From positions 9,955,001 to 10,019,000 of the forward strand of contig JAMJFZ010003624.1 in assembly GCA_026225945.1 (NCBI GenBank): DNA of 64,000 nt, read 5' to 3'. The translations under genes were made by a program, and so were the position numbers. Shown one piece after another: positions 33,311 through 44,490 of the stretch. Under the pieces are notes generated by a model. The model searched no databases. It saw only the letters and a list, made by a program, of their open reading frames with translations, and was not told the DNA's origin. Origin of the DNA: Cricetomys ansorgei. Taxonomy: Eukaryota > Chordata > Mammalia > Rodentia > Nesomyidae. Within the stretch, counting starts at the first letter, position 1. Every line of letters begins with the position of its first letter.

Positions 33311-34133
33311 ACTGCGATGGAAGAAAAAAAAAAAAGATAAAAAGAAATGTTTTTATTATGGAAACTCGGTTGAGCCCGGAGCCACCCTCCCCACCCGGCC
33401 CGGCTCGGGGGTGGGAGGAGGGGAACTGCCTTCAGACAGAAGTTAAAAATAATAAACATCTGGAAACAATAGTGCACGTGGGCATCCCCCCACCTAGCTG
33501 CTGTTGGCGAGGTGGATGGACGCTGGGCCATTTTCCAAACTGCGAGTGCGTCACCCCGGCTCCGGGCTGTTTGAGGATTCCTTTCCTCACGTGAGTTGCT
33601 CTCCTTCCCCTGTTCTTGGAAGTAGACGTGGTTCCCCTGCCTCGGACGGGCTTGGCACAGAAATGGCCAGGCAGGGCCCCTCAGATGTTGGTCATCAGCT
33701 CTCAAATTAATGCTGCGACCGAACTTTCCCTTGAAAAAGTACTTTGGGTTTCTTGATGACTGAGGAGTAGCAAGGCAATTTCTTCCAACTGTTGGCTTGG
33801 TTTGTCCTTTCCTAATCTCCCTGGCCGTGTGCAGTGCACACTTTAATTCGCAGTCAACAGAGGTGAAGTAGGAACTAATTTGTGGCCACCCAAGTGGTGC
33901 TTCTGGCCTGTTGGGTTTACCTCTTTTTAGTCCTTTTGCGGCTCACCGACGATGCTGAAGGAGAAAGCATCCCTGTTCTGATGGTTTAACCTCATGACTC
34001 CATGAAGGATTGTTTTAATGAAGCGATCCTTTGCAAAAACACAGAGAAAACTCTGTCGTCATTCATTTGACCATAACTTTCTTCCCTCCCCCCTCATTCG
34101 TTTGCTTCTGTTTTTGTTTTTCACTGTTGTATT
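33311..34133. other. Start of intron 1, unassigned
   Basis: An A-rich stretch (33320-33355) is followed by a short GC-rich shoulder of the CpG island. No repeat or exon was recognised. Confidence 0.45.
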
Positions 34134-34225
34134 TTTGAGGCAGGGTCTCACTCTGTAGCGTGGCTGGTTTTGAATTCTCCACTCTCCTACCTCAGCCTCC
34201 CAAATGCTGCGATTACAGATAAACC
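34134..34225 (-). mobile_element. Old B1-like (proto-B1) monomer
   Basis: TTTTTGAGGCAGGGTCTCAC, TACCTCAGCCTCCCAAATGC and GATTACAG in antisense. Confidence 0.75.
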
Positions 34226-35494
34226 TCTCAGGTGCATTTGAAAGGAAGTTCTATATTCTCCTTTGTAAAGTTTTGTTTCATTTAGCGTTGGAAAAATTTG
34301 GTTATTCTTAAATTATGGATATTCCAAAGAAACATCTCATAGTTTGCCAAATGAGTGTCATTTAGAGATGTTTAAAGATAAGACCTTAAGAACCCATTAG
34401 CCTCTCCTAGCTCAGATAAGTCATTGGCACTGTTTATCAAGCATCTGACCACGTGACTTTTTTGTTGGTAGGGCAAGATCCTGGTTTCTTATCAGGGACT
34501 GCTATTTTGTGATATATAATGTTGCCATGACACCGTCCTCTTCTGCCAGGTGTGAGATTTCTGTGGTAATTCTAAACACAAAGTAGTTTTCAAGTATTAA
34601 TCGCGGTGGAGCTTGAGTAGCATTTTCTGTAAGTGGATGCATTTGGGACAACGGTTATTCAAGTCCGTAAAATGCTTCGAAGGATGGATAATCTATGTCT
34701 AAGGAAGGTTCGGTTATATACTGTTTTTGCCACGGTTCTCCATTGGTGGTGACTGTCACACCACTCCGTGTCTCTGACTCTTTATCTTCCCAATTGTAGC
34801 TAGCCACCCTCTGTTTCTCAAAGTAACCTTTATATCCGCAGGAGATTATTTTTCTTCCTGCTGCTTTTGCTTCATTGTATGTAGAAGTGACTCTTGAAAT
34901 GTTATATTTGTTTTCATACCCTTATGTACAAAGTTCTCAGAATTCTTGGTTGTCTCACGGTCACTTTTCTTTTTTAGTCTTGGTTTTGACGTGTTACCCA
35001 GGCTCCTTAGTTAACGCCTACTCGACATTGGTTGGCATGTTTGTTTTTTTGAGACTCTTGCCAGCCTTGAACTCCTGACCTTCGGATCGCAGGCCTTCGC
35101 CACCACACTAACCTGGGTGTTGTTTCTCAACGTTTCTTTCCCTGCACTGTTGTGTTAGGGACATTTTTTTGTACACGTCTTTGTGCCACGCCACGAAAAT
35201 CGTTTCAGCATAGAATCCCCTTAGACGACGCAAGCACGAGGGCTTGCTTGACTTTATCGGCGGCGGTGACGCTCTTCGCTGAGTTCAGTTCATGTGTCTT
35301 CTCTGAGCACCTGCTTTATTCCAGTGGTTATGGTGTGCCTGGTGAATGGCTTTATAAATGCCAGTGTCCTTCATTGTACGCTAAGGAAGTCGAAGTCATT
35401 CAAAATCTATGGCAATCAAAAACAACAATACTAATCTTGGGAAGTTTATCAAAATCCGATTTGGAGTTGTTAAAGTGTGGCTTTAAAGCTAGAA
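34226..35494. other. Intron 1, mostly unassigned
   Basis: 34975-35115 contains a decayed B1-like monomer (TTGAACTCCTGACCTTCGG). No exon seen. Confidence 0.45.
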
Positions 35495-35636
35495 ACGGGC
35501 TGTGCGTAGTGATGTGCACCTGAGTTTCAGCACTCAGGAAGTAGAGGCAGGAGGATTACTACAAGTTTGAGGCCAGCATCGTTGACGGTAGCGAGTTGCA
35601 GGCCAGCCAGGGCTAGCACAGGGAGACCTTTTCCCC
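35495..35636 (+). mobile_element. Old B1-type SINE
   Basis: GGGCTGTGCGTAGTGATGTG, TTTCAGCACTCAGGAAG, GTTTGAGGCCAGC and CAGGGAGACC. Confidence 0.75.
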
Positions 35637-36204
35637 AAGATTAAAGTAAGATAACGGAAACATATTTTCTGTGTACTCAACATGCATCTTCTGGACAGTT
35701 GCTATATGTCCCTTACTCTGTTTCGTTTTCATGTAGTCAACAGATGTTGGAGCAGCGTCTCTGATTTTGTGGACATTAGTTTACTACAGCGGACAGGCGT
35801 GCCTGTAATGTGGAAGGGGTTTAATAACCAGTAGAGAGCAATAATACAGCCTCCTGAAGTTGACCTAAAGACAAATGACTCACGCTGGGAGGAGAGAGCC
35901 GTTCGTTCGAGGGAGGGTGATAGTAATTAGGGGCCAGGACATCTTCAGGCCTTCTATTTTGTCTTTGTATATTAACGTAACTGAATAAGACGAATTAACT
36001 TAAATGTTATTTCCATCATTTATTTTTTAAAAACAATGAGAATCAGAATTCAGAGCTCGGAAGTATGAGTCCTCAGATGTGTTTAGTCAGATCTCGTCCC
36101 CGGATGAGAAAACGAAGCCAGGAGAGGGCAGGTGCTCCCTTGGGGTAGACTGTAAGGTGTCTGGATTCCGAGTCCATCGTGGGTAGTGACATACACACTC
36201 GCTT

Positions 36205-36392
36205 CCTTTTAAAAATGTATTATTATTGTGTGTGTGTGTGTGGGGGGGTGCGCCAGTGTTACAGAGCTCGTGTGGCGGTCAGAGGACAAATCTGTGGAGT
36301 CGTTTTCTCCTTCCATCTTTATGCGGGCTCCTGGGATGAAGCTCGGGTCGCCAGATGTGTGCAGCAGACTGAGCCACTTCATCAGCTCTGAC
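36205..36392 (-). mobile_element. B3-type SINE, diverged
   Basis: TAAAAATGTATTATTATTG tail with a (GT)n run, GCGGTCAGAGGACAAATC, GGGATGAAGCTCGGGT and GACTGAGCCACTTCATCAG. Confidence 0.7.
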
Positions 36393-36591
36393 CCTTATTT
36401 CTTATCCAGAGTTTAGACCTGAGGCTCTGTGGAGTGGTCGCAGAAGGTAGGGTTTAAGTGTGGGCTCAGGAGTTTGAAAAGGCCTTGGTATAATCCTGGT
36501 TTTCTCACTAACCAGCTGGGACGCCCAGGAAAGTCACTTAGCTTCTGTAAGCCTCAGCTTACTAGTCTCTAAAACAGGACGAAGTATCTCG

Positions 36592-37004
36592 TGCTGGCTA
36601 ATTTTACATCAACTCGACACACGCTAGAGTCATTTGAGAGGAGGGAGCCCCAGTTGAGAAAATGCCTCCATAAGACTGGGCTGTAGGCAAGCCTGTGGAG
36701 CATTTTCTTAATTGATGGGGCAGGGCCCAGCCCATTGTGGGTGGTTCCATCCCTGGGCTGGTGGTCCTGGGTTCTATAATGAAGCAGGCTGGATAAGCCA
36801 TAGGGAGCAAGCCAATAAACAGCGCCCCTCCATCAGCTCCTGCCTCAGCTCCTGTCTCTAGTCTCCTGGTCTGTTTGAGTTCCTGTCCGGACTTCCCTCA
36901 GTGATGGACCGTCACCAGGAAATGCAAGCTGCGATGAACACGTTCTTCAGCTAGTCGCGTGGTCATGGCATTTCATCTCAGCAATGGTAATCTTAATTAG
37001 GACA
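36592..37004 (+). mobile_element. MT/MaLR-like LTR (family A, copy 2)
   Basis: It starts TGCTGGCTAATTTTAC and ends TTAGGACA, with CGACACACGCTAGAGTC, GCCCAGCCCATTGTGGG and CATGGCATTTCATC. The AATAAA-type signal of related copies is altered here. Confidence 0.75.
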
Positions 37005-37214
37005 TACCTGCTCCAAGGAGCACTCACAGGATCCGAGGACTAATGGGAGCACGTGGCAAGTGCTCAGTGCACACCGACTTTAATAAGGTGCTAGTATCAG
37101 TTCATTACTAGTCTCAAGTGCTTTGTCCTTGGTCACCTGATAAAATCTAGACCAAGGTTATGTGAATTTTAGTGCTTTCTCACTGTACCTGTCTTCCTCT
37201 GCCATTCTCTACCT

Positions 37215-37399
37215 TATTTAAAAGTTAGTTATTTATTACCGCGTGTGTGCATGTGTATACATGGCGATGGTGTGTGTGGAGGTCAGAGGACAGCTCTGGA
37301 GTTGGCGTTCTCCTTTCATGTGTTGTGGGTTACAGGATCGAATTCAGGTTGTTGGGCTTGCGTGGTGAGCGTCTGTGCAGGCTCAGCTGCCTTCCCATC
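37215..37399 (-). mobile_element. B3-type SINE, diverged
   Basis: GTTATTTATTACCGCGTGTG, GGAGGTCAGAGGACAGC, TACAGGATCGAATTCAGG and GGCTCAGCTGCCTTCC. Confidence 0.7.
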
Positions 37400-37407
37400 C
37401 TCTACCT

Positions 37408-37626
37408 CAGTGGTTCTCAACCTTCCTAACGCTGCCACCCTCTAACACAGATCCTCGTGTTGTGGTGACCCCTCAACCATAAAATTATTTTTGATGCTCC
37501 TTCATTCCTGTAATTTAGCTACTGTTAAGAATCACACTGTGAATATCTGATACGCAGATATAGGTGACCCCTGTAAAAGGGTCATTCCACTCAAAGGAGT
37601 CATGGCCCACAGGTTGAGAACTGCTG
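37408..37626 (+). mobile_element. URR1-like hAT-Charlie nonautonomous element
   Basis: The ends are CAGTGGTTCTCAACC and GGTTGAGAACTGCTG, exact inverses over most of their length. The 8-bp flanks CTCTACCT (37400-37407) and CTCTGCCT (37627-37634) match at seven positions. Same family as the copy at 1793. Confidence 0.9.
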
Positions 37627-37634
37627 CTCTGCCT

Positions 37635-37832
37635 TATGTTCTGAGACATGGTCTCTCAACTGAACCTGGAGCTCAGTGTTTGCCTAGACTAGCTGGCCAC
37701 AAGCCTCTCTAGTGCTGGGGTGTCAGCCACACGTCACGTCTGGCTTTTTATGGGAGTGCCCAGGATCCGAACTCGGGTTTTCAGGCTTGTTCAGCAGGCA
37801 CTTTATCCGTTGAGCCAGCTCCCTAGTTCCTA
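37635..37832 (-). mobile_element. Composite B1/tRNA-type SINE
   Basis: GAGACATGGTCTCTCAACTG, AGTGCTGGGGTGTCAGCC, then GGATCCGAACTCGGGTTTTC and CCGTTGAGCCAGCTCCC. Confidence 0.65.
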
Positions 37833-38063
37833 GGGATAATTCCTAACTTTTATAGCATAGTATGATCTGTTCTACTAGCTGTTGGTCTCTTACAGTAGCT
37901 AATTTATAAATTAAGCTTTATGATGGGGGTATGTATGTATAGAAAAAATATGAAATGCGTAGTTTACATGCAATGTGATTTCTAAGGCCTTGCAGGCTGT
38001 CTCAGCTGCTACTGTAATCTTTTTTTTGGTTTTTCACTTGTGTTGCTATCAAGAGGATGAAAC

Positions 38064-38126
38064 CCAGGGCCTTGAACACGTCGAACAAAGCACTGTCCTG
38101 CAGAGCTGGGTCCTGTCCTCTGCCCC
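38064..38126 (-). mobile_element. ID-type fragment
   Basis: AAACCCAGGGCCTTGAACACG ... AAGCACTGTCCTGCAGAGCTGGGTCC. Confidence 0.55.
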
Positions 38127-38221
38127 TGTAATCTTTTGAAAACAGCCCACAGAGCAATGTTCTCAGCTGTCTTACTTTTTAGAGTAATTTTAGTGGCATC
38201 TTAAGAATTTGGTTGAACCTG

Positions 38222-38335
38222 GTGGGGTAGCCAACACCCATAACCCCTTCATGTGGGTGGAGAAGACTGGAGGATCATTAATTTGAGTCCAGCCTGGGCT
38301 TTTTAGACCTCTGGAAAAGAATTCTGTCACTAAAA
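38222..38335 (+). mobile_element. Old B1-type fragment
   Basis: GAACCTGGTGGGGTAGCCAAC, TGGAGGATCATTAATTTGAG and CCAGCCTGGGC. Confidence 0.5.
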
Positions 38336-39737
38336 TATTTCCCATAGTTTCAAGGCTGCTAATCAGCATTCAGGCACTGTGATGAAATCCGTCAACGACA
38401 CTGGGTTGTTTATAAACAACGGGGGTTTATTGCTCACAGTGTTGTATCCGAATCAATAATTCTATAGATGGCGTGTTCGGAGCGGCCTCACATGAGAAGA
38501 CACCTCCCAGGTCTTCTCATATAAGACCATTAAGTCAATCTGTGTTAAAGGTTACATTTTGTGATGGTCACATTTTGAAAACCTTCTCGTTCAGTATGAC
38601 TCGGGACACGGTGATTCATCCATGTCGACTGCCCGAATGCAGGCTCTATTGTCCCTGGTTAGCGCATTTAAAAAGCACACATGGAGCTATTGCTTATATG
38701 TGTGAGGTGCTGCCCACTAAAATGCAGCATTGTTTTCCACCATCTCCATGATCCTTAGAATGAACGTGTCCAAACGCAGTGGCTTTAACAACCATCAGCT
38801 GCTTGTTGATGATCCTGATATTTGAGCTAGAGTTGCTGGCTCTTTTTTAAATGTGTCTTCAGTCATCTGACAGCTTGAATGCGTGGTTTAAGGTGTCTTC
38901 AGTTCACTGCCTGCTTGTTACCTGGAGCCACTGGCGCAGGCAGTGGTTGGGTGTCTGTCCCCATGTGGTGCCTTTGCTGGGCACAGCCTGCATTTTGCAA
39001 ACAAGGGCAGCAGTGTCCCGTCGGAGGAGAGCAAGAGCTTTAGGGCTTTGGGGTCACATGCCACTCCTGCTGTTGGTCAGAATACACCACAAGTCTTCTG
39101 AGATTCTTAAGAAGGTGTGGGGGTGTGTGGATCAGACTCCATTTCTTGACAGGAATAGCTACCTCTCCTGACAGAGACTTGTGAGCTGAAAAGCTGCACC
39201 CGGCATAAAATGGTGAGACAGGTACTGAGGGAGTTCTGTAGAGTCTCGTTAAAATAGAGGGGGAGTGGGAGGCGCTCAGCAGTTGCTGGTCCAGAGTGAT
39301 TGGAAACCCAGCCAGGTTCAGGGCATCCCTTTGCAGAGGGGGATTAGTGGGTTCCTAGTTTCAGATCCAGCTCTACCTTCTGGTTTTCAAAGTACTCTCT
39401 CAAGAGGTCCCTTTCCCCTGTTGGACACTGGGAGTCCAGAAGCCTGTTCTCATTTTAAAATAACTCCTCTTTTCAGTCTTGCTGGTACAAGTTTCTTTTT
39501 AACAATTTTCATTAATACTACATGAGTTCAAACCATGCCTCAAAACCTTACCTGTAATTGGCTTTTGAGAGAAGCCATCTGCAAGTGGGCGCTCGTTGGT
39601 TTCAGGTGCTCAGGATCAGCCGTTTAGGAATGCTTCAGTCCAGCTGGGCGTTTTCTGTGGCCAGTGGAAAAGTGGGTGCAGTGCGGAGCCGCTATGCCGT
39701 TACTACCAGCGTCCAGGCCCAGGTCGATCTAGGGGTC
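38336..39737. other. Intron 1, possible ancient repeat, otherwise unassigned
   Basis: 38770-38800 (AAACGCAGTGGCTTTAACAAC) resembles an ancient mammalian interspersed repeat I cannot name. No exon. Confidence 0.4.
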
Positions 39738-40125
39738 TGTAGCAGTTAGCACCATTTGTCAATTTGATGTGCTTTCAAAAGGAACCTCAATTGAGGAATT
39801 GCCTCTATCTGATTGACCTGGGAGCATGTCTTTGGGGCACTTTCTAATTGCTAATTGATGTAGGAGGGCCCAGCTCACTGGGCAGTCCTCCACCCAGCAG
39901 GTGGTCCTGGATTGTAGAAGGAAGGTAGTTGAACCTACAGGAAGCAAGTGGTGAGCAGTGTTTTCCTGTGGTCTCTGCTTCAGTTCCTGCCTTCAGGCTC
40001 CTGCTTGAATTCCTAGGGTGGCTTACCTCTATGGTGGTCTATACCCTGTGCGCCTTGTCCATGGTTTCCTCCCCAAGTGCTTTTGGCCAGGATGTCACAG
40101 CATCAGGAAAGCAAACTAGAATAGG
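39738..40125 (+). mobile_element. MT/MaLR-like LTR (family A, copy 3)
   Basis: TGTAGCAGTTAGCACC start; GGAACCTCAATTGAGGAATTG, AGGAGGGCCCAGCTCACTG and GGTGGTCCTGGATTG. It shares sub-family text with the copy at 58210. Confidence 0.75.
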
Positions 40126-40261
40126 CGCACAACTTTAACAGCTGTCATGCTTGACATGGTGGTGATTGTGGAAAAAAACGGAAATTGTTCTTCAGCTGAT
40201 ATTAAAAATGTTTAAGTGTGGTTAATATTTAGTACTGAATGTATATCCAATAAGTTTAGTG

Positions 40262-40532
40262 GTTCTTTTCTTTGTGGGTGTGTGCAGACGATATCTCTGT
40301 GTGTGTGTGACTGTGGGTGGACAGGATGTAGGGCGTTGTTGCAGAGGTCAGAAGACAGCACTGTGGGCAGCAGTGTCCAGAGATTTCCTGCAGCCACCTC
40401 CCCTCTTGCTGTAGAAGCACTGGGATTACACATATGTGCCCCTGCGCCTGGCTTTACGTGGATTCCGGGCATCTGAAGTCAGGTCCTCCCTCTGCCTGGC
40501 GAGTGCTGTACCTCTCAGATATCATCCCAGTC
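40262..40532 (-). mobile_element. Composite SINE, diverged
   Basis: GCAGAGGTCAGAAGACAGC, GAAGCACTGGGATTACAC, then TCTGAAGTCAGGTCCTCCC and ATCATCCCAGTCCC. Confidence 0.6.
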
Positions 40533-40573
40533 CCTTATTTCTTACTATGATGAACGACCACTTTGATACAGTT

Positions 40574-40640
40574 GTGCGTGTGTGCGTGTGTGTACACATA
40601 CATAATACATATATATGTATATTGGAATATATATTGGATT
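40574..40640. repeat. TG/TA-rich simple repeat
   Basis: GTGCGTGTGTGCGTGTGTG runs into ATACATATATATGTATATTGG. Confidence 0.85.
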
Positions 40641-42009
40641 AATGAGATGATATGAGTGACAAGTTCCAGAAAATTAATAATTCTACAGCCTTTTGCTCTG
40701 GTGTAATCACGTAGTTACTGTTCTCATTAGCTAAGTCCATAGAGTGCTTTGAACATAGTAAAACGCGTCCAGTGAGGGCAGATAGGTCCTGGGTCTAGAA
40801 GCAAGTGTCAGGCAGCCTCAGAAGCACTCACTGAGCATTTAGTCGACTAAGGCCAAAGGGAAGCAGAGCTGCCAGCAGGCACTTGAAGTCTCCTAGCTTG
40901 GTTAAGTGAAGCCTATTATTTACTGCTTTAGATAAAGAATACAAGGCTTATTGGCTTTCTGTATCAGGGTGGACTTTGTCCCAACATAGAAATTATTTAA
41001 TCAATTAGAATAGCCCAGCAGTGCTTTTGTTAAAAAATAAATCCTCCAAAACTTGATGGAATTACTCAAGCAGAAGTTGGTGCTCTATAGAGATGCTAAG
41101 GTAGAGATTTCGTGTCTGAGGTCTCTGTAGTTGTTACAGGTCTGTAACTATAGCGTTCTGTGAATGCACACATTCTTTGTTTTATTCTAGTAGATCTTGG
41201 GGTTGATTGATCACGTAAGCAGGAGAGGAGGCTTCATGTTCTTGGGGACTGCTATGCTCTGAGCTCAGCTCCCGGTGGAGGAGCAGCCCTGAGGAGTTGT
41301 TGTTCATGCAGTAGCTTCATCACGTCCTCTGCTGTGTGGCGTTGGCCTCACGTGACAGCGCGGCAGGGTACTGGCCGAGGGGCGGACTGGAATAGGAGTC
41401 GTCTCTCAGGTCATTTTCTAGACTTCCTGTTCCGCAGTCTAGCTGCTCCTGAACTACAAAGATGTTGAAGCCCCTGTCCGTGGAAGCTGTGTCCTTTCTG
41501 TATGTGTTTAAAAACCTCCCCCCAGCCTCTGTTTGTTTCAGTGAAAATTGACAGTCAATGTAATGTGACTTTTTCAAAACCACGAGGAATAATTTATATG
41601 TAATTTTTAATATTATCCTGGAGTAGTGCAGATCCAAACTTTGTTTTCAGATTGCCAGGGGAGCTAGCAATCGGTATGGCGACTAGAGCAGGAAAGGTTG
41701 GGTTTGACCTTGTAACAAGTGCTCCTAACACTTTCATTTATTGTCATTTGTCCCCGTGGAGTCAGGTGTTCCCTACTGTTTGTTGCTTCTGACTTCACAT
41801 ATGTATTTCACATCTGTACTGAGGTCAAAGGCCCCCCATCCCCTTCCCAGGTAGGAGCTGCCATGAGAATCCCTGTAGACTGTACCAGGGAGCACTTGGT
41901 GTTGGGTCAATTTCAAAATGAAGACTTTGGGGCTGGAGCTCTCCATGGGAGAGCTCCTGCTTAGCTTGCACATGGGCCTGGGTTGCTACCTCCCTCCTCC
42001 GCCCCTTTC
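40641..42009. other. Intron 1, nothing recognised
   Basis: No SINE, L1 or exon was recognised in this 1.4-kb stretch. Confidence 0.45.
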
Positions 42010-42622
42010 CCGAATAAAGTTGGTTCATTAGCTTCTGGACACTTGGGCTGTTGTCTTTCCTATTTGGCCATATGTCCCTGTCCAGATTTTCATTTGAACA
42101 CTTGTTTTCAGGTCTCTTGGGTATGTAGTCAGGTTGTATGGCAACTCTCACCAGAGAATCATCAGAGGAACAGTGAGACTGTTCTCCACCATGGCTGCTG
42201 GAGGAGGCAGACTGCCCTGTGTCTTGGCAGTGCCGCTTACTGCCTGATTTTGATTCTCCCTGTCTTAGCTATTAATATTCTCCTGCTTCAGCTCTGAGTG
42301 CTGGGGATTCCAGGTGTGCACCACTATGGCCAGCTGAGTCTTGTGGTTTTGATTCATGTCCCCCAGCGTTGAGGATGGTTTTGTGTATGTATTAGCCATT
42401 GTGAATCATTGGAGAAGCATCTTTTCACACCCTTTGCCTGTTTTGAGATTGGACTAGCTGTTTTAAAAACTGAGCTAGCTCTAAAGGATTTAAAAATACA
42501 TTCTAGATACAAGTCTATCAGTTGTTTGTCTTGGAAACGTTTTCTTCTATTTTTATTTTCTTGATGCCTTCAAGCATAAAAGTTGCAGTGGGGCTATATC
42601 TCTTTTCGTTTCTTTTTTTTTT

Positions 42623-42745
42623 TGGCTTTTCAAAACAGAGTTTCTCTGTGGTAACTGCAGCTGTCCCAGAACTCACTCTGTAGACCAGGCTGGCCTCTGC
42701 CTCCCGAGTGCTGGGATTAAAGGTGTGAGCTACCACCTCCTGGCT
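42623..42745 (-). mobile_element. B1 SINE with internal deletion
   Basis: CAGAGTTTCTCTGTGGTAAC; ACCAGGCTGGCC is followed directly by TCTGCCTCCCGAG, so about 20 bp are missing. Confidence 0.9.
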
Positions 42746-42784
42746 GGGCTATATCTTTTGGATCACTCGCTTAGTCAGTGTGAG

Positions 42785-42850
42785 GCTCTGGGTTTGGTCC
42801 TTGGTAACACACACTTACACATACACATGCACGTGTGTGTGCATGTGCAC
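42785..42850. repeat. CA/TG imperfect palindrome
   Basis: ACACACACTTACACATACACATGCACGTGTGTGTGCATGTGC is split over a GCAC|GTGC centre, so the CA half is complementary to the TG half. Confidence 0.7.
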
Positions 42851-43270
42851 AACAGCTTTTAGTTTGATGACTTAACATTTGATAAATAACTTACTATTTC
42901 CCATTTTTTATGGAGTCTTACAGAGTAGCCGAGGCTGGCTTAGCCCTCATGATCCTCTTGTCCACACCTCCCAGGTGCTGTGTTACAGGTGTACCACCAC
43001 ACAGGACCAGTCGGCTTTGGATGTTTGTGCTTTGGTGTCATATCTAAAAATTCTTTGTCAAATCTAAAGTGAGATTTCACCCTTATGTTTTCCTTTAAGA
43101 ATTTTATAGTTTTATCTAGCTTTTGCGTTAGTTTGAAGATTGACTTTCAGTGAATTTTTTTTATGTACTGTGTGAGGTAAGGGCCAAATTCATTCTTTGG
43201 CATATGGACATGAGTTTGTTCAAAAAATACTGTCCTTTCCCCAGGGAAAGGATCTTGACACCTGGTTGAA

Positions 43271-43814
43271 CACCACCGAGCCCTTTCTTAATGTCTGTTC
43301 TTACAAAGGGCAATGAAGTGTTTTATCTACAACAGCCCCCATGGTTCATGCAGAAATGACTGGATCGCCTGGTGTCTTGAGCGCATGGTAACTTGCCCAG
43401 AGTGGAGTCTCAGCTGGATGGCGCTAGTGTGCTGACTGCCTCTGATTCGCCGCGTCCGTGAACACTTGAAAAGCCAACACAATGGATTTTTTACTTGGTT
43501 CTACATTGTGATTATGAATATTATGTCAATATTACCAACTTGATGACCTTTTCCTTAAAAACCCCCTTAAAAGAAAAAGAAACGCTTCCATTTGCTCTGC
43601 AGAATATTGGTGAATTAAGGGATACAGTGATACATTTTTACCTAGAAGCCAAAACACTGCAACTGCTTGAACTCATACAGAGAGAAGTGTATTATATGAA
43701 ATGTTACGTATTTTGTGTATCGGGGAGGTCCAGCTCAGGTGTTGGTGAGCTTGCCCTACAAAGGAGACATGTGTGGTAGTTAGGAACCGATAGTTTTAAC
43801 TTTAGTAATAAACA
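43271..43814. other. Intron 1, nothing recognised
   Basis: A 94-codon frame at 43495-43779 has no recognisable domain and is taken as chance. Confidence 0.4.
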
Positions 43815-44490
43815 AAATGAGATGCTTTGTGTTTTAAAGATTTTCATTAGCATATATTAATTATATCTAGTAGTGGGTTTTACTAGGACATCTTTATATT
43901 TTAATATATCTTGATTATGTGCCCCCCCCCCCCGTGACCCTTCCTTGTCCTCTTCCGCAACTCCTGCCGCGCTCCCTTCTTTTCCCAAGGAGCCCCATTC
44001 CATTGTCATGTTTGTCCATCTGTCCCTCCTTGTCCCCCCCCCCCTTTCTTTTTTGTGACCTGAGTTTAGTGTTGCTTATAGGAGCATGGGTGAGAGGTCT
44101 TTACAGGAGCATGGGCGCCTCACCAGTGGCTAAACCACTAAAGCAAATGTCTCCCTCATCCCAGCAACCATTAATTGCATTGATATCCTCAGAGAGGGGT
44201 AGGTCTTTGACCCCGTACCCTCTCTGCTACAGAGTGTTGAGAAGACCCAGTGTTTGCAGGCTTTGAGAGTTCAGTAGCGCAGCAGCCATGCCGTCCAGGG
44301 AAGAAAGCCTTGTCCCACTACGGCCTCTCCTCTCCCCACAGTGATCCCAATTCCCAAGCCTTGGGGGAGTGAGATATAGATGGCCATTTAAGATTTAATT
44401 CTCAATAGTTATTCCCAACACTTTGGCTAGTTATGAGTCTCTGCGCTAACCAACTGCAAAAATAGCCTCTTTGGTGAAAACCAGGTTTAA
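43815..44490 (-). mobile_element. Rodent L1 3' region (antisense)
   Basis: TTTTACTAGGACATC, C-runs, GTGACCTGAGTTTAGTGTTGC, CAGGAGCATGGG, CTCACCAGTGGCTAAACC, GTTATGAGTCTCTGCGC: text I know from antisense rodent L1 3' regions. Matches the start of the 5095 copy. Confidence 0.7.

Larger units (their letters stand above)
42010..43270 (-). mobile_element. Old L1 fragment (antisense to Scamp1)
   Basis: Collinear antisense L1 ORF2 text: CTTTGCCTGTTTTGAGATTG, CTAGATACAAGTCTATCAG, TTGTGCTTTGGTGTCATATC, AGAATTTTATAGTTTTATC, TGTGAGGTAAGGGCC and TCCTTTCCCCAGGGAAAGG. A B1 (42623-42745) and an older B1-like piece (about 42905-43015) interrupt it. Many stops; inactive. Confidence 0.8.

Noticed and set aside
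33157..33594. 145-codon frame in the start of intron 1
   Set aside because: CpG-island shadow frame lying after the Scamp1 donor; no domain.
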